Below the pieces are notes generated by a model that saw only the letters and a list, made by a program, of their open reading frames with translations, made no database searches and was not told the DNA's origin. A stretch of DNA of 26,561 nt, taken from an uncultured Oenococcus sp. GTDB lineage: Bacteria > Bacillota > Bacilli > Lactobacillales > Lactobacillaceae. A program made the position numbers and the translations under genes. The stretch spans positions 1-26,561 of the forward strand of contig CAKQDH010000008.1 of the NCBI GenBank assembly GCA_934229385.1, written 5' to 3'. This document shows, one piece after another, positions 9,365-17,398 of the stretch. Position 1 is the stretch's first letter; every line of letters starts with the position of its first letter.

Positions 9365-9456
9365 AATAATTAAAAACTTTTAAAACTTTTAAGGTTTATG
9401 TTTATAAATATATTAAATATTTAGAATAAATTTTTTAATAAAATTGAGGAAAAATA

Positions 9457-12162
9457 ATGCAAAATGCTAATATATCCAAAAAATATGATGCAAGGGAAGT
9501 TGAATCAGGTTCTTATCATAAATGGCAAAAACTTCAAGTTTTCAATCCAGATATTGATAAAAAAATAAGGCCAAAAAAATATGATAAACAAGAAACCAAA
9601 TCTTATACAATCGTTATTCCTCTTCCAAACGTTACAGGTAAACTTCATCTTGGCCATGCCTGGGATTCTACCCTACAAGATATACTAATTCGCAGAAAAA
9701 GAATGCAAGGTTATGACACCTTATGGCTTCCTGGCATGGATCATGCTGGTATTGCAACCCAAGCTAAGGTCGAAGCTGATCTACAAAAAAGAGGCATCTC
9801 ACGTTATGATTTAGGCCGCAATAAATTTATAAAAAAAGTATGGCAATGGAAAGATAATTATGCCGCAATAATAAAAAAACAATGGAAAGGCCTCGGACTT
9901 TCTCTTGATTTTTCTCGAGAGCGTTTTACCTTAGATAAGGGTTTTAGTGAAGCTGTTAAAAAAGTTTTTATAGATTTGTACAAAAAAAATCTAATATATA
10001 GAGATGAATATATTATAAATTGGGATCCTCAAGCTCAAACAGCCTTATCTGATATAGAAGTTATCCATAAAGATGATAAGGGTGCTTTTTACCATATAAA
10101 ATACTTTTTTAAAGACTCAGATTTTCTTTTTAATGGAAAAAATTATATAGAGATAGCCACCACAAGGCCAGAAACTATGTTTGGAGATACAGCAGTTGCT
10201 GTCAACCCTTCCGATAAAAGATATAAAAAATTAGTAAATAAAACAGTAATTGTTCCTTTAATAGGAAGAGAAATAAAAATTATAGAAGATCCTTATGTTG
10301 ATAAAAATTTCGGGACAGGCATAGTTAAAATTACTCCAGCCCATGATCCAAATGATTTTAAAGTTGGCAATAGACATAATTTAAAACGTATTAATATAAT
10401 GAATAAAAATGCCTCAATGAATAAGAACGCTGGAAAATATAAAGGCCTAGATAGGTTTAAGGCACGTAAAAAATTTGTTCAAGATTTAAAAAATAAAAAT
10501 TATATTATTAAGATTAATCCAATTACCCATTCGGTAGGACATTCAGAAAGAACTGACGCACAAGTTGAGCCGAGACTATCCACACAGTGGTTTGTAAGAA
10601 TGAAGCCATTAGCAAAAAGGGCATTAGAAATGCAAAAAGATCCTTCCAAACGCGTTTATTTTTGGCCAAAAAGGTTTGAAACCACTTATAAGCAGTGGAT
10701 GGAGAACATTCATGATTGGGTTATTTCTCGTCAACTTTGGTGGGGACACCAAATACCAGCATGGTATAAAACCAATAAAGGAAAAAAAGAAACTTATGTT
10801 GGTTTGAAGAAACCAAAAGGACAAGATTGGGTTCAGGATCCAGATGTTCTAGACACTTGGTTCAGTTCAGGTTTGTGGCCTTTTGCAAGTTTAGGATGGC
10901 CAAATACCCAAAAATCAGATTTTAAAAGATTTTATCCTACTTCAACATTAGTTTCTGGTTATGACTTAATATTTTTTTGGATCTCTAGAATGATTTTCCA
11001 AGCTTATACTTTTACAAATAAACGACCCTTTAAAAACGTAATTTTTCATGGGTTAATTAGGGATTCTAAAGGCAGAAAAATGTCAAAATCGTTAGGAAAT
11101 GGGATAGACCCAGAAGATGTGATAAAAAAATATGGGGCAGACTCTTTACGTTGGTTTCTTTCTAATGGATCTACTTTAGGTCAAGATGTAAATTTTTCAT
11201 ATGATAAAATAAAAGCCGCTTGGAATTTTCTAAATAAAATTTGGAACATTAGTCGTTATATTTTAATGAATATTGATTCTCATACAAAAAATAAATTGCC
11301 CCAATATAATGACCTTAAATTAGCTGACAAGTGGATCCTTTTCAAATTAAATGAAACTATTAAAATAGTTAATAACAACTTTGACAAATTTGAATTTAAT
11401 GAAATAGGGCAGCATATATATAATTTTGTATGGGATGATTTCGCTGATTGGTATATAGAAACATCAAAAAAATTTCTTAATAGTGAAAATATAAATACAA
11501 AGAGATCAACTCAACAGGTTTTAATATATGTTTTAGATAAAATTTTAAAACTTTTGCATCCTATTGTTCCCTTTATTACTGATTTTATATGGGAAAAAAT
11601 TCCTAAAACAGATAACAATTATGATTTATCATTAGCTGATTATCCCACATTTGAAAAAGTTTTTAATAACCCAAAAAGCGGAGAAGCCTTTAATTTTTTG
11701 CAAGAAATTATTATTTCTGTTCGTAACATACGTTCTCAGTCTAAAGTTTCTTCTTCCTTACCATTAAATATCTATATAAAACCACAAAGCTCAAAGTTAC
11801 AAAAAATATTAAAAGATAACCTTGAATATGTAAAATATTTTACCAATCCTAAAAAAATTAATCTTTCCAATGATGCAAAAGTACCCAAATTATCTGTTTC
11901 TCGTTTCATTAGTGGGGCTAATGTTTATATACCCTTGTCTGAACTTACTAATATAGATAAAGAGATTAAGCATCTAGAAAAAAATCTAAAAAAATTTTCT
12001 AGTGAAGTAAAACGTTCTTTAAATAAACTAGGTAATGAAAGTTTTGTTAAAAAAGCCCCTAAACAAATTATCGAAAAAGAAAAAAATAAACTTAAAGACT
12101 GGAAAAACAAGTCAAAAGAAACAAAAAAAAGGATTCTGGAAATAAAAAATAATCGTGGTTAA
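9457..12162 (+). CDS. valS: Valyl-tRNA synthetase
   Basis: Class I aminoacyl-tRNA synthetase that charges tRNA-Val and edits mischarged threonine. The 901-residue length is close to the usual 880-ish. The HIGH motif appears as HLGH (residues 64-67) in PLPNVTGKLHLGHAWD, and the KMSKS motif is at 541-545 (GRKMSKSLGNG). The editing domain contains ATTRPETMFGDTAVAVNP and GTGIVKITPAHDPND. The valine-specific WFSSGLWPFASLGWP is present. The last roughly 70 residues form the lysine-rich coiled coil typical of ValRS. A GAGGA SD precedes the ATG. Only 92 nt separate it from ezrA, too short for a full T-box leader. folC, the usual next gene in relatives, is not present downstream. Confidence 0.97.
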   Translation: MQNANISKKYDAREVESGSYHKWQKLQVFNPDIDKKIRPKKYDKQETKSYTIVIPLPNVTGKLHLGHAWDSTLQDILIRRKRMQGYDTLWLPGMDHAGIATQAKVEADLQKRGISRYDLGRNKFIKKVWQWKDNYAAIIKKQWKGLGLSLDFSRERFTLDKGFSEAVKKVFIDLYKKNLIYRDEYIINWDPQAQTALSDIEVIHKDDKGAFYHIKYFFKDSDFLFNGKNYIEIATTRPETMFGDTAVAVNPSDKRYKKLVNKTVIVPLIGREIKIIEDPYVDKNFGTGIVKITPAHDPNDFKVGNRHNLKRINIMNKNASMNKNAGKYKGLDRFKARKKFVQDLKNKNYIIKINPITHSVGHSERTDAQVEPRLSTQWFVRMKPLAKRALEMQKDPSKRVYFWPKRFETTYKQWMENIHDWVISRQLWWGHQIPAWYKTNKGKKETYVGLKKPKGQDWVQDPDVLDTWFSSGLWPFASLGWPNTQKSDFKRFYPTSTLVSGYDLIFFWISRMIFQAYTFTNKRPFKNVIFHGLIRDSKGRKMSKSLGNGIDPEDVIKKYGADSLRWFLSNGSTLGQDVNFSYDKIKAAWNFLNKIWNISRYILMNIDSHTKNKLPQYNDLKLADKWILFKLNETIKIVNNNFDKFEFNEIGQHIYNFVWDDFADWYIETSKKFLNSENINTKRSTQQVLIYVLDKILKLLHPIVPFITDFIWEKIPKTDNNYDLSLADYPTFEKVFNNPKSGEAFNFLQEIIISVRNIRSQSKVSSSLPLNIYIKPQSSKLQKILKDNLEYVKYFTNPKKINLSNDAKVPKLSVSRFISGANVYIPLSELTNIDKEIKHLEKNLKKFSSEVKRSLNKLGNESFVKKAPKQIIEKEKNKLKDWKNKSKETKKRILEIKNNRG

Positions 12163-12566
12163 GGCACGAACCAAAAAACACTAAACGTAAGTTATTCATT
12201 CTTTCAACCTTGTCAGAATTTTAAATTTAAGAAATATATTTTTTAAAATCAGCAGGCCCTTTTTATATATCTTATGCTTTATTTTTATGTTTCTTTTATT
12301 GTAAATTAAATACGTAACTAAGAATGCAATCAGGTTTTATTTTATTATTTTATTTAAGTTAATTAAGGTAAGTTTTACTCCGCTTTTTGAACTATATTAC
12401 TAAAAGGTACTTTTACTTCTTCTCAAAAAAATCAAAAAATAATTTCAAATTAGATTTTTTTATAACTAAGAAAATATAAATTATTTAATCCACTAAAAAT
12501 TAAAATTTTGATTACAAAAAAACTTAACAAAAAATGAATGTTATACTTTATAAAGTCGGAGCGAAT
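12163..12566. other. AT-rich intergenic region valS/mreB
   Basis: About 400 bases before the chosen mreB start, extremely A/T-rich. No coding signal longer than a few codons, no tRNA and no strong promoter was found. A perfect 9-bp inverted repeat, AAAAAAATC (12425-12433) and GATTTTTTT (12453-12461) with a 19-nt loop, ends in T and might act as a weak terminator or simply reflect base composition. Relatives often carry folC here; no remnant of it could be recognised. Confidence 0.6.
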
Positions 12567-13568
12567 ATGTTTGGATTTAAAAAGAAAAACGTTGGAATTG
12601 ATCTTGGCACAAGCAACATATTGATTTACTTACAAGGTTCAGGAATTGTTATTAATGAACCGAGTTTTATTGCTCAGTCATCTTCTACTGGCGAATTAAA
12701 AGCTGTTGGATCTGCGGCTGAACTTATGTTCGAAAAGAATCCACCCACTATTTCTGTTATACGTCCCATTAGAAGAGGAGTTATTTCAAATTTTAAAGCA
12801 GCAGTTAATTTATTAAAATATTTTTTAAATTTTGTTTATAACAATAAAATTGGTAATGCCTTTTCAATAATGAGTATATCGAATAGTGCAACGGAAGTTG
12901 AAAGTAGAGCTATCAAAGATGTAGCTATATCCGGAGGAATAAGTGAAGCTTACACTGTTGATAAAACAGTAGCAGCAGCCCTTGGGGCAGGCCTTCCGGC
13001 TTATGATGCTCCAGGAACTATGGTTGTTGATTTAGGAGCAGGAACAGTCGACATATCAACAATTAGTTTAGGGAAAGCAAACGCCTCACAAACTACCATT
13101 TTTGCTGGCGATGCCATGGATGAAGCTATTAAAAATATGGTTTTACAAAGGTATAATTTTAGAATTTCTAAAAAAGATGCAAAGATACTTAAAGAAAAAC
13201 TTGGTTCAGCTGATATAAGGTTAGCAAAAGAATTAGGCTTTGCAACTGTTAAGGGAATAGATTTAATTTCCAATCTCCCAATAAAAAAAGAAATCTCAGC
13301 AGAAGATGTATCTTTAGCTATTGCAAGCCCAGTAAGCCATATCTTATCATCAATACAGGATACTTTAGAAGAAACATTACCAGAATTGGTTTCAGATATT
13401 ATCGATCGAGGTATAACTTTAACTGGAGGAGGTGCTAATTTACATTCTCTAGATAAAGTAATTGCCAATACAATACATGTTCCTGTTACTATTGCTTCTA
13501 ATCCAGCAGAAACTGTAGCTAATGGACTAGGGGAGATGTTACATTCATCCCAATTACAAACAAAATAA
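12567..13568 (+). CDS. mreB: Divergent MreB-like rod-shape actin
   Basis: Bacterial actin homologue that organises side-wall peptidoglycan synthesis at the membrane. The start at MFGFKKKNVGIDLG is chosen because it matches MreB N termini and has GGAG 5 nt upstream; the ATG at 12534 has no SD. It has 333 residues. Phosphate-1 motif GIDLGTSN is at 10-17 and the adenosine motif TGGGANL at about 286-292. Key places are altered. The usual IEEPxAAAIG reads VDKTVAAALG (about 131-140), phosphate-2 DIGGGTT(D/E) reads DLGAGTVD (155-162), GGDxMD reads AGDAMD, and the PSGxTxVE segment reads SNSATEVE. ATP hydrolysis may be changed. mreC and mreD follow directly, which supports a shape role. It could be a second MreB/Mbl-type copy. 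Confidence 0.88.
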   Translation: MFGFKKKNVGIDLGTSNILIYLQGSGIVINEPSFIAQSSSTGELKAVGSAAELMFEKNPPTISVIRPIRRGVISNFKAAVNLLKYFLNFVYNNKIGNAFSIMSISNSATEVESRAIKDVAISGGISEAYTVDKTVAAALGAGLPAYDAPGTMVVDLGAGTVDISTISLGKANASQTTIFAGDAMDEAIKNMVLQRYNFRISKKDAKILKEKLGSADIRLAKELGFATVKGIDLISNLPIKKEISAEDVSLAIASPVSHILSSIQDTLEETLPELVSDIIDRGITLTGGGANLHSLDKVIANTIHVPVTIASNPAETVANGLGEMLHSSQLQTK

Positions 13569-13590
13569 ACAAATATTTAGTGAGTAAACA

Positions 13591-14442
13591 TTGAAATTTA
13601 ACGGCAAAAAAATTTTTATTTCATTTTTACTAATAGTAATAGCATTAATTTTAATTCTTGGTTCTAGTAATTTATATAATAATTCGAAAAAAACACCCAT
13701 TGTAGAACAATATATAAATGATGTAGCAACCTTTTTTTCACGAGGCATTTCTGGCCCTACATCGGCTTTAAAACGTTCTTCTAATAATATTATTCAATTG
13801 TTTAATACATACCAAGAAAATAAAAAGCTAACAGGAAAAGTAGATCAAATCTCTTCTGACAAAATTAGAATTCAAAACTTACAAAAAGAAAATAAAGAAT
13901 TGAAAAGTAATTTAAATTTAAAAAATTCTTTAACTAATTATAAAACTACTGCTGCAGCCGTTATAAGTAGAAACCCTGGTAATTGGAATTCAGAATTAAC
14001 AATTAATAAGGGAGATAATTCTGATTTATATAAAAACGCTCCTGTGTTAAGCTCAAAAGGCCTTATAGGTAAAATAAGCCAAGTAAATAAAACGAGCAGT
14101 AAAGTTTCTCTAATATCTAATTTGAATTCCGATTCTGACCGTTTTCCTGTCCAAATAACAATAAATAATCAAGTAGTTAATGGCATTGTTTCTGGTTATA
14201 ATAGCAAAAATAACCGACTGAGTGTAAATAATGTAAGTGCTAAAACTGTTAATGTTAAAAAAGGGACTCTAGTAGAAACATCAGGGTTAGGAGGCGTTGT
14301 TCCAAAAGGACTATATGTTGGTAAAGTAATTAACGCAAACAAAAACGCTTATGGTGCGACTAAAAATATATATATTCAGCCTGCTTCTAATTTAAGAGAT
14401 ATTTCAAATGTTTTAGTTACTACTAATGTTGGTGGAAGATGA
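13591..14442 (+). CDS. mreC: Rod shape-determining protein MreC
   Basis: Single-pass membrane protein that links MreB and the elongation machinery on the outer face of the membrane. It has 283 residues: a hydrophobic helix at about 8-26 (IFISFLLIVIALILILGSS), a coiled coil at about 65-115 (rich in K, E, Q and L), then the beta-rich MreC domain. That domain contains RNPGNWNSELTINKGDNSDL, GLIGKI and the conserved VETSGLGGVVPKGLYVGKV. The start codon is TTG with a weak GTGAG SD at 13580-13584. The gap to mreB is 22 nt, and the stop overlaps the mreD start (ATGA), so the three form an operon. Confidence 0.94.
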   Translation: MKFNGKKIFISFLLIVIALILILGSSNLYNNSKKTPIVEQYINDVATFFSRGISGPTSALKRSSNNIIQLFNTYQENKKLTGKVDQISSDKIRIQNLQKENKELKSNLNLKNSLTNYKTTAAAVISRNPGNWNSELTINKGDNSDLYKNAPVLSSKGLIGKISQVNKTSSKVSLISNLNSDSDRFPVQITINNQVVNGIVSGYNSKNNRLSVNNVSAKTVNVKKGTLVETSGLGGVVPKGLYVGKVINANKNAYGATKNIYIQPASNLRDISNVLVTTNVGGR

Positions 14443-14972
14443 TTAATAATTCGTATAATAAATCAAAACACAAAAATATTTTTTTTCAACCTAAAATATT
14501 ATATCCTTTTATTTTGCTTTTTCTCACTTTTTTAGATGGTAGTATCCCAGCCCATTTTTTTAGCCTAACTATAAATCCATCATTAACACTTATATTTATA
14601 TTTTATTTAATTTTTTTTAGTGGATATAAAAAATTTAATTTTAATCTATGGGTCTTCCTAATTGGTCTAATATTTGACTTATACTATACAGAAATTCTTG
14701 GAATATATTTAGTTTCTTTTTCATTATCAACATATTTTCTTTATCAAATTAAGAAAAAAGCTCTAACTAATTTTTTCTTAAAACTATTAATTTTATTAAT
14801 AGTTTCAATACTTTTTTATATTATGTTTTATATTTGCTCTAAAATTGGAAACCAAATTAATTTTAATTTTTTCTTTTTTTTAATTTCTAATATTTTACCT
14901 AATTCTTTTTTCAATATCATTATAGGAGCAATTTTTTATAAACCATTTGAAAATTTAATGAAAGAATCTTAA
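14439..14972 (+). CDS. mreD: Rod shape-determining protein MreD
   Basis: Integral membrane partner of MreC in the elongation complex. It has 177 residues, very hydrophobic, with about five predicted transmembrane helices (from ILYPFILLFLTFLDG onward). The family-like segment FLIGLIFDLYYTEILGIYLVSF is near residues 77-98, and the sequence ends KPFENLMKES. Sequence conservation in MreD is low, so the call rests on this pattern plus the 4-nt overlap with mreC. It is followed within 45 nt by cls, with only a weak inverted repeat between them. Confidence 0.88.
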   Translation: MINNSYNKSKHKNIFFQPKILYPFILLFLTFLDGSIPAHFFSLTINPSLTLIFIFYLIFFSGYKKFNFNLWVFLIGLIFDLYYTEILGIYLVSFSLSTYFLYQIKKKALTNFFLKLLILLIVSILFYIMFYICSKIGNQINFNFFFFLISNILPNSFFNIIIGAIFYKPFENLMKES

Positions 14973-14973
14973 G

Positions 14974-14998
14974 TATCAAAAACTTAAATTTTTTGATA
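14974..14998. repeat. 9-bp inverted repeat between mreD and cls
   Basis: TATCAAAAA (14974-14982) and TTTTTGATA (14990-14998), perfect, 7-nt loop. It lies right after the mreD stop and ends 18 nt before the cls ATG, where an SD would be expected and none is seen. It might be a weak terminator or affect cls translation; the stem is almost all A/T. Confidence 0.5.
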
Positions 14999-15016
14999 TA
15001 AAAAGTCTATTATATT

Positions 15017-16450
15017 ATGAATTTTTATTTAAATATATTCTTTATTATTTTATTTATAAATAGTTCGTTATCAATCATAACCGTATTTTTAAGTAATCGT
15101 GATGTCAGCAAAATATGGGCATGGCTGGTTGTTTTAATTTTTATTCCTGGTATTGGTTTTGTTATTTATTGGTTTGCTGGAAGAGGGCTTTCTAACAAAA
15201 AAATATTTAGTTTTATTAACCAGAACATTACAGGGAAAGAACAAATAAAAGATAACCAAAAATTTTTAAATAAACATTATTTAAATCAAAGAATTTCAAA
15301 GATTAATAATCTATTTACGAATAAATCTGGTTCAATTCTAACTTACGGTAATCGCATTCAAACTTTTTTTGACGGTTCCATTCTTTTTAAAAATATTTTT
15401 AAAGAAATTAAAGGGGCTAGACACCACATCCATATATCTTCTTTTACCATTAATAATGATAAAATGGGCAATCAATTGGTAGATTTATTAACAAAAAAAG
15501 CTCAAGAAGGTGTAGAAATTCGAGTGATTTATGATGCATATGGTTCTCATGGAACACATAATTTAATGTATCATCGCCTTCGAAAAGCTGGAGGGATTAT
15601 TTATCCTTTCTTAACAAGAAGATTTCAACTTCTTTCATATAGGATAAATTTTCGTTTTCACCGAAAAATAACTGTTATTGATGGAAAAATTGGCTATATA
15701 GGAGGGTTTAATTTTGGTGACCAGTATGAAGGAAATTCAAACCGATTCTCATATTGGAGAGATTCACATTTAAAAATTAGAGGTGATTCCGTATTGTCAT
15801 TACAATCACAATTCTTTACAGATTGGAATTCTACCGCAAAAAAGAAAGATAAATTATCTTTTTCAAAAAAATATTTCCCCTCTTCAAAAACAAAAAAAAT
15901 AAATTATCCCGTTCAAATAATATCTTCAGGGCCCGATTCTACTTCTGAAATTATAAAAAAGGGTTATTTAACAATGATTAATTCAGCAGTAAAATCTATC
16001 GTTATTCAAACCCCATATTTAATTCCGGATCAATCAATTTTTGAAAGTATAATAATTGCTTTATCATCTGGAATCAAGATTAATATTTTTATACCCAGGA
16101 TGCCTGATCACCCTTTTGTTTATAGAGCTACTGAATACTATGCAAGAGAATTTCAAGAAAAAGGCGCAAAAATTTATCGCTATGATAAAGGATTTTTACA
16201 TAGTAAACTAATTCTAATGGATGATGAAGTAACTAGTATTGGCTCTGCTAATATGGATATTAGATCCTTTGAATTAGGTTTTGAGGCAAATGCTTTTATT
16301 TTTAGTAGATATTTTGCAAAAAAAATTAAGAAACAATTAAAGATTGATGCACAAAATTCAACCTTATTAAATAAACAATATTTTAAAAAGCAAAGTGTTT
16401 GGCGAAAATTTAAACAAAATTTCTGCAGATTGCTTTCCCCTTTACTATAA
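15017..16450 (+). CDS. cls: Cardiolipin synthase
   Basis: Membrane enzyme of the phospholipase D superfamily that joins two phosphatidylglycerols into cardiolipin plus glycerol. The 477-residue length is standard. Two N-terminal transmembrane helices (about 2-22 and 33-54, with WAWLVVLIFIPGIGFVIYW) are followed by two PLD domains. The HKD motifs are intact: His215-Lys217-Asp222 in HRKITVIDGKIGYIGG, and His395-Lys397-Asp402 in HSKLILMDDEVTSIGSANMD. No SD is visible before the ATG; translation may depend on mreD. Together with pgsA downstream it links the shape genes to anionic lipid supply. Confidence 0.94.
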   Translation: MNFYLNIFFIILFINSSLSIITVFLSNRDVSKIWAWLVVLIFIPGIGFVIYWFAGRGLSNKKIFSFINQNITGKEQIKDNQKFLNKHYLNQRISKINNLFTNKSGSILTYGNRIQTFFDGSILFKNIFKEIKGARHHIHISSFTINNDKMGNQLVDLLTKKAQEGVEIRVIYDAYGSHGTHNLMYHRLRKAGGIIYPFLTRRFQLLSYRINFRFHRKITVIDGKIGYIGGFNFGDQYEGNSNRFSYWRDSHLKIRGDSVLSLQSQFFTDWNSTAKKKDKLSFSKKYFPSSKTKKINYPVQIISSGPDSTSEIIKKGYLTMINSAVKSIVIQTPYLIPDQSIFESIIIALSSGIKINIFIPRMPDHPFVYRATEYYAREFQEKGAKIYRYDKGFLHSKLILMDDEVTSIGSANMDIRSFELGFEANAFIFSRYFAKKIKKQLKIDAQNSTLLNKQYFKKQSVWRKFKQNFCRLLSPLL

Positions 16451-16712
16451 AAATATAAAAGCATTAAAAACTAAAAGTTACTAATAAAATATCTTATTTA
16501 AATTTAATTAATTTTATTTTTTAAATTAACGTTAAAATTTTCAAGAAAATTAATTAAAATAAATTCCTTAAGTAAAATATTAAAATAATTTTAAAAAATT
16601 TAATCTATTATTTTTTTAGTTCTTTTAAGTTTTATACTTTTAATAGTGCTTTTTAATTTTTTACTCAAAATAGAAATTTTTAATTAATGTAAAAATAAAT
16701 AGAGGACAAAAA

Positions 16713-17276
16713 ATGAATTTACCAAACAAATTAACTACTTTTAGAATTATTTTAATACCAATTTTCATATTGCTTCTTTCTATTCCAATCCATTGGATAA
16801 AAATTTTTAATCATCCTTTATCCTGGTTAATTGCTGCATTCATTTTCGCTATAGCTACCCTAACTGATGTTGCCGACGGAAGAATAGCTAGAAGCAAACA
16901 TCTTATAACAAATTTTGGTAAATTTGCTGATCCTATGGCCGATAAAATGATAGTAATGACGGCATTCATATATTTAACTTCTTTCCATATAATCCCAGCT
17001 TGGGCAACTTCTATCATTGTAATTAGAGAATTAGCAGTAACGGGGCTTAGGATATTAATCGTGGAACAAAACGGAACTATTATGGCTGCTAAATTACCTG
17101 GAAAAATAAAAACCGTCACTCAAATGTTAGCAATAATCTTTCTCCTTTGTAGTAATTTTTCAATTCCTTTTGTTCCAGTAGATCAAATTATTTTTTATAT
17201 TGCTGTTATCTTTACAATATATTCCGGAATTGAATATTTTATTAGTTATAAAAATGTTTTTGCAGGTGAAATTTAA
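16713..17276 (+). CDS. pgsA: CDP-diacylglycerol--glycerol-3-phosphate 3-phosphatidyltransferase
   Basis: Makes phosphatidylglycerol-phosphate, the committed step to phosphatidylglycerol, which is the substrate of the neighbouring cardiolipin synthase. It has 187 residues with four to six membrane segments. The CDP-alcohol phosphatidyltransferase motif is complete: DVADGRIAR followed by GKFADPMADK around residues 52-77, providing the DxxDGxxAR...GxxxDxxxD metal site. The N terminus NLPNKLTTFRIILIPIFI is typical of PgsA. SD GAGG is 7 nt before the ATG. A 260-nt AT-rich spacer precedes it. In Firmicutes pgsA often sits just upstream of recA (sometimes with cinA between); cinA is absent here. Confidence 0.95.
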   Translation: MNLPNKLTTFRIILIPIFILLLSIPIHWIKIFNHPLSWLIAAFIFAIATLTDVADGRIARSKHLITNFGKFADPMADKMIVMTAFIYLTSFHIIPAWATSIIVIRELAVTGLRILIVEQNGTIMAAKLPGKIKTVTQMLAIIFLLCSNFSIPFVPVDQIIFYIAVIFTIYSGIEYFISYKNVFAGEI

Positions 17277-17309
17277 AATAAATTTAAAATCAGATGAATA
17301 CTTTCTAAA

Positions 17310-17330
17310 ATTTTATTATTATAATAAAAT
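17310..17330. repeat. 9-bp inverted repeat upstream of recA
   Basis: ATTTTATTA (17310-17318) and TAATAAAAT (17322-17330), perfect with a 3-nt loop, directly followed by TATAAT at 17330-17335. It could be the pgsA terminator, though no T-run follows on the plus strand, or a regulator site overlapping a recA promoter. All A/T, so chance is possible. Confidence 0.45.
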
Positions 17331-17398
17331 ATAATTCACATTTTCCGATATCTAATAGATTTAAATACAAAAAAGATGGTTTACTATAAAGAGGTATT

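Noticed and set aside
12534..12566. Earlier ATG as the mreB start
   Set aside because: It has no SD and would add 11 residues not seen in MreB; the downstream ATG has GGAG at 5 nt and the conserved N terminus.
13001..13468. 155-codon open frame on the minus strand inside mreB
   Set aside because: It lies fully antisense to a conserved gene, has no SD or domain, and its composition is what the complement of mreB codons gives.
16451..16712. 260-nt spacer before pgsA checked for RNA genes or small genes
   Set aside because: Nearly pure A/T with frequent stops; no tRNA-like or stable hairpin structure was seen.
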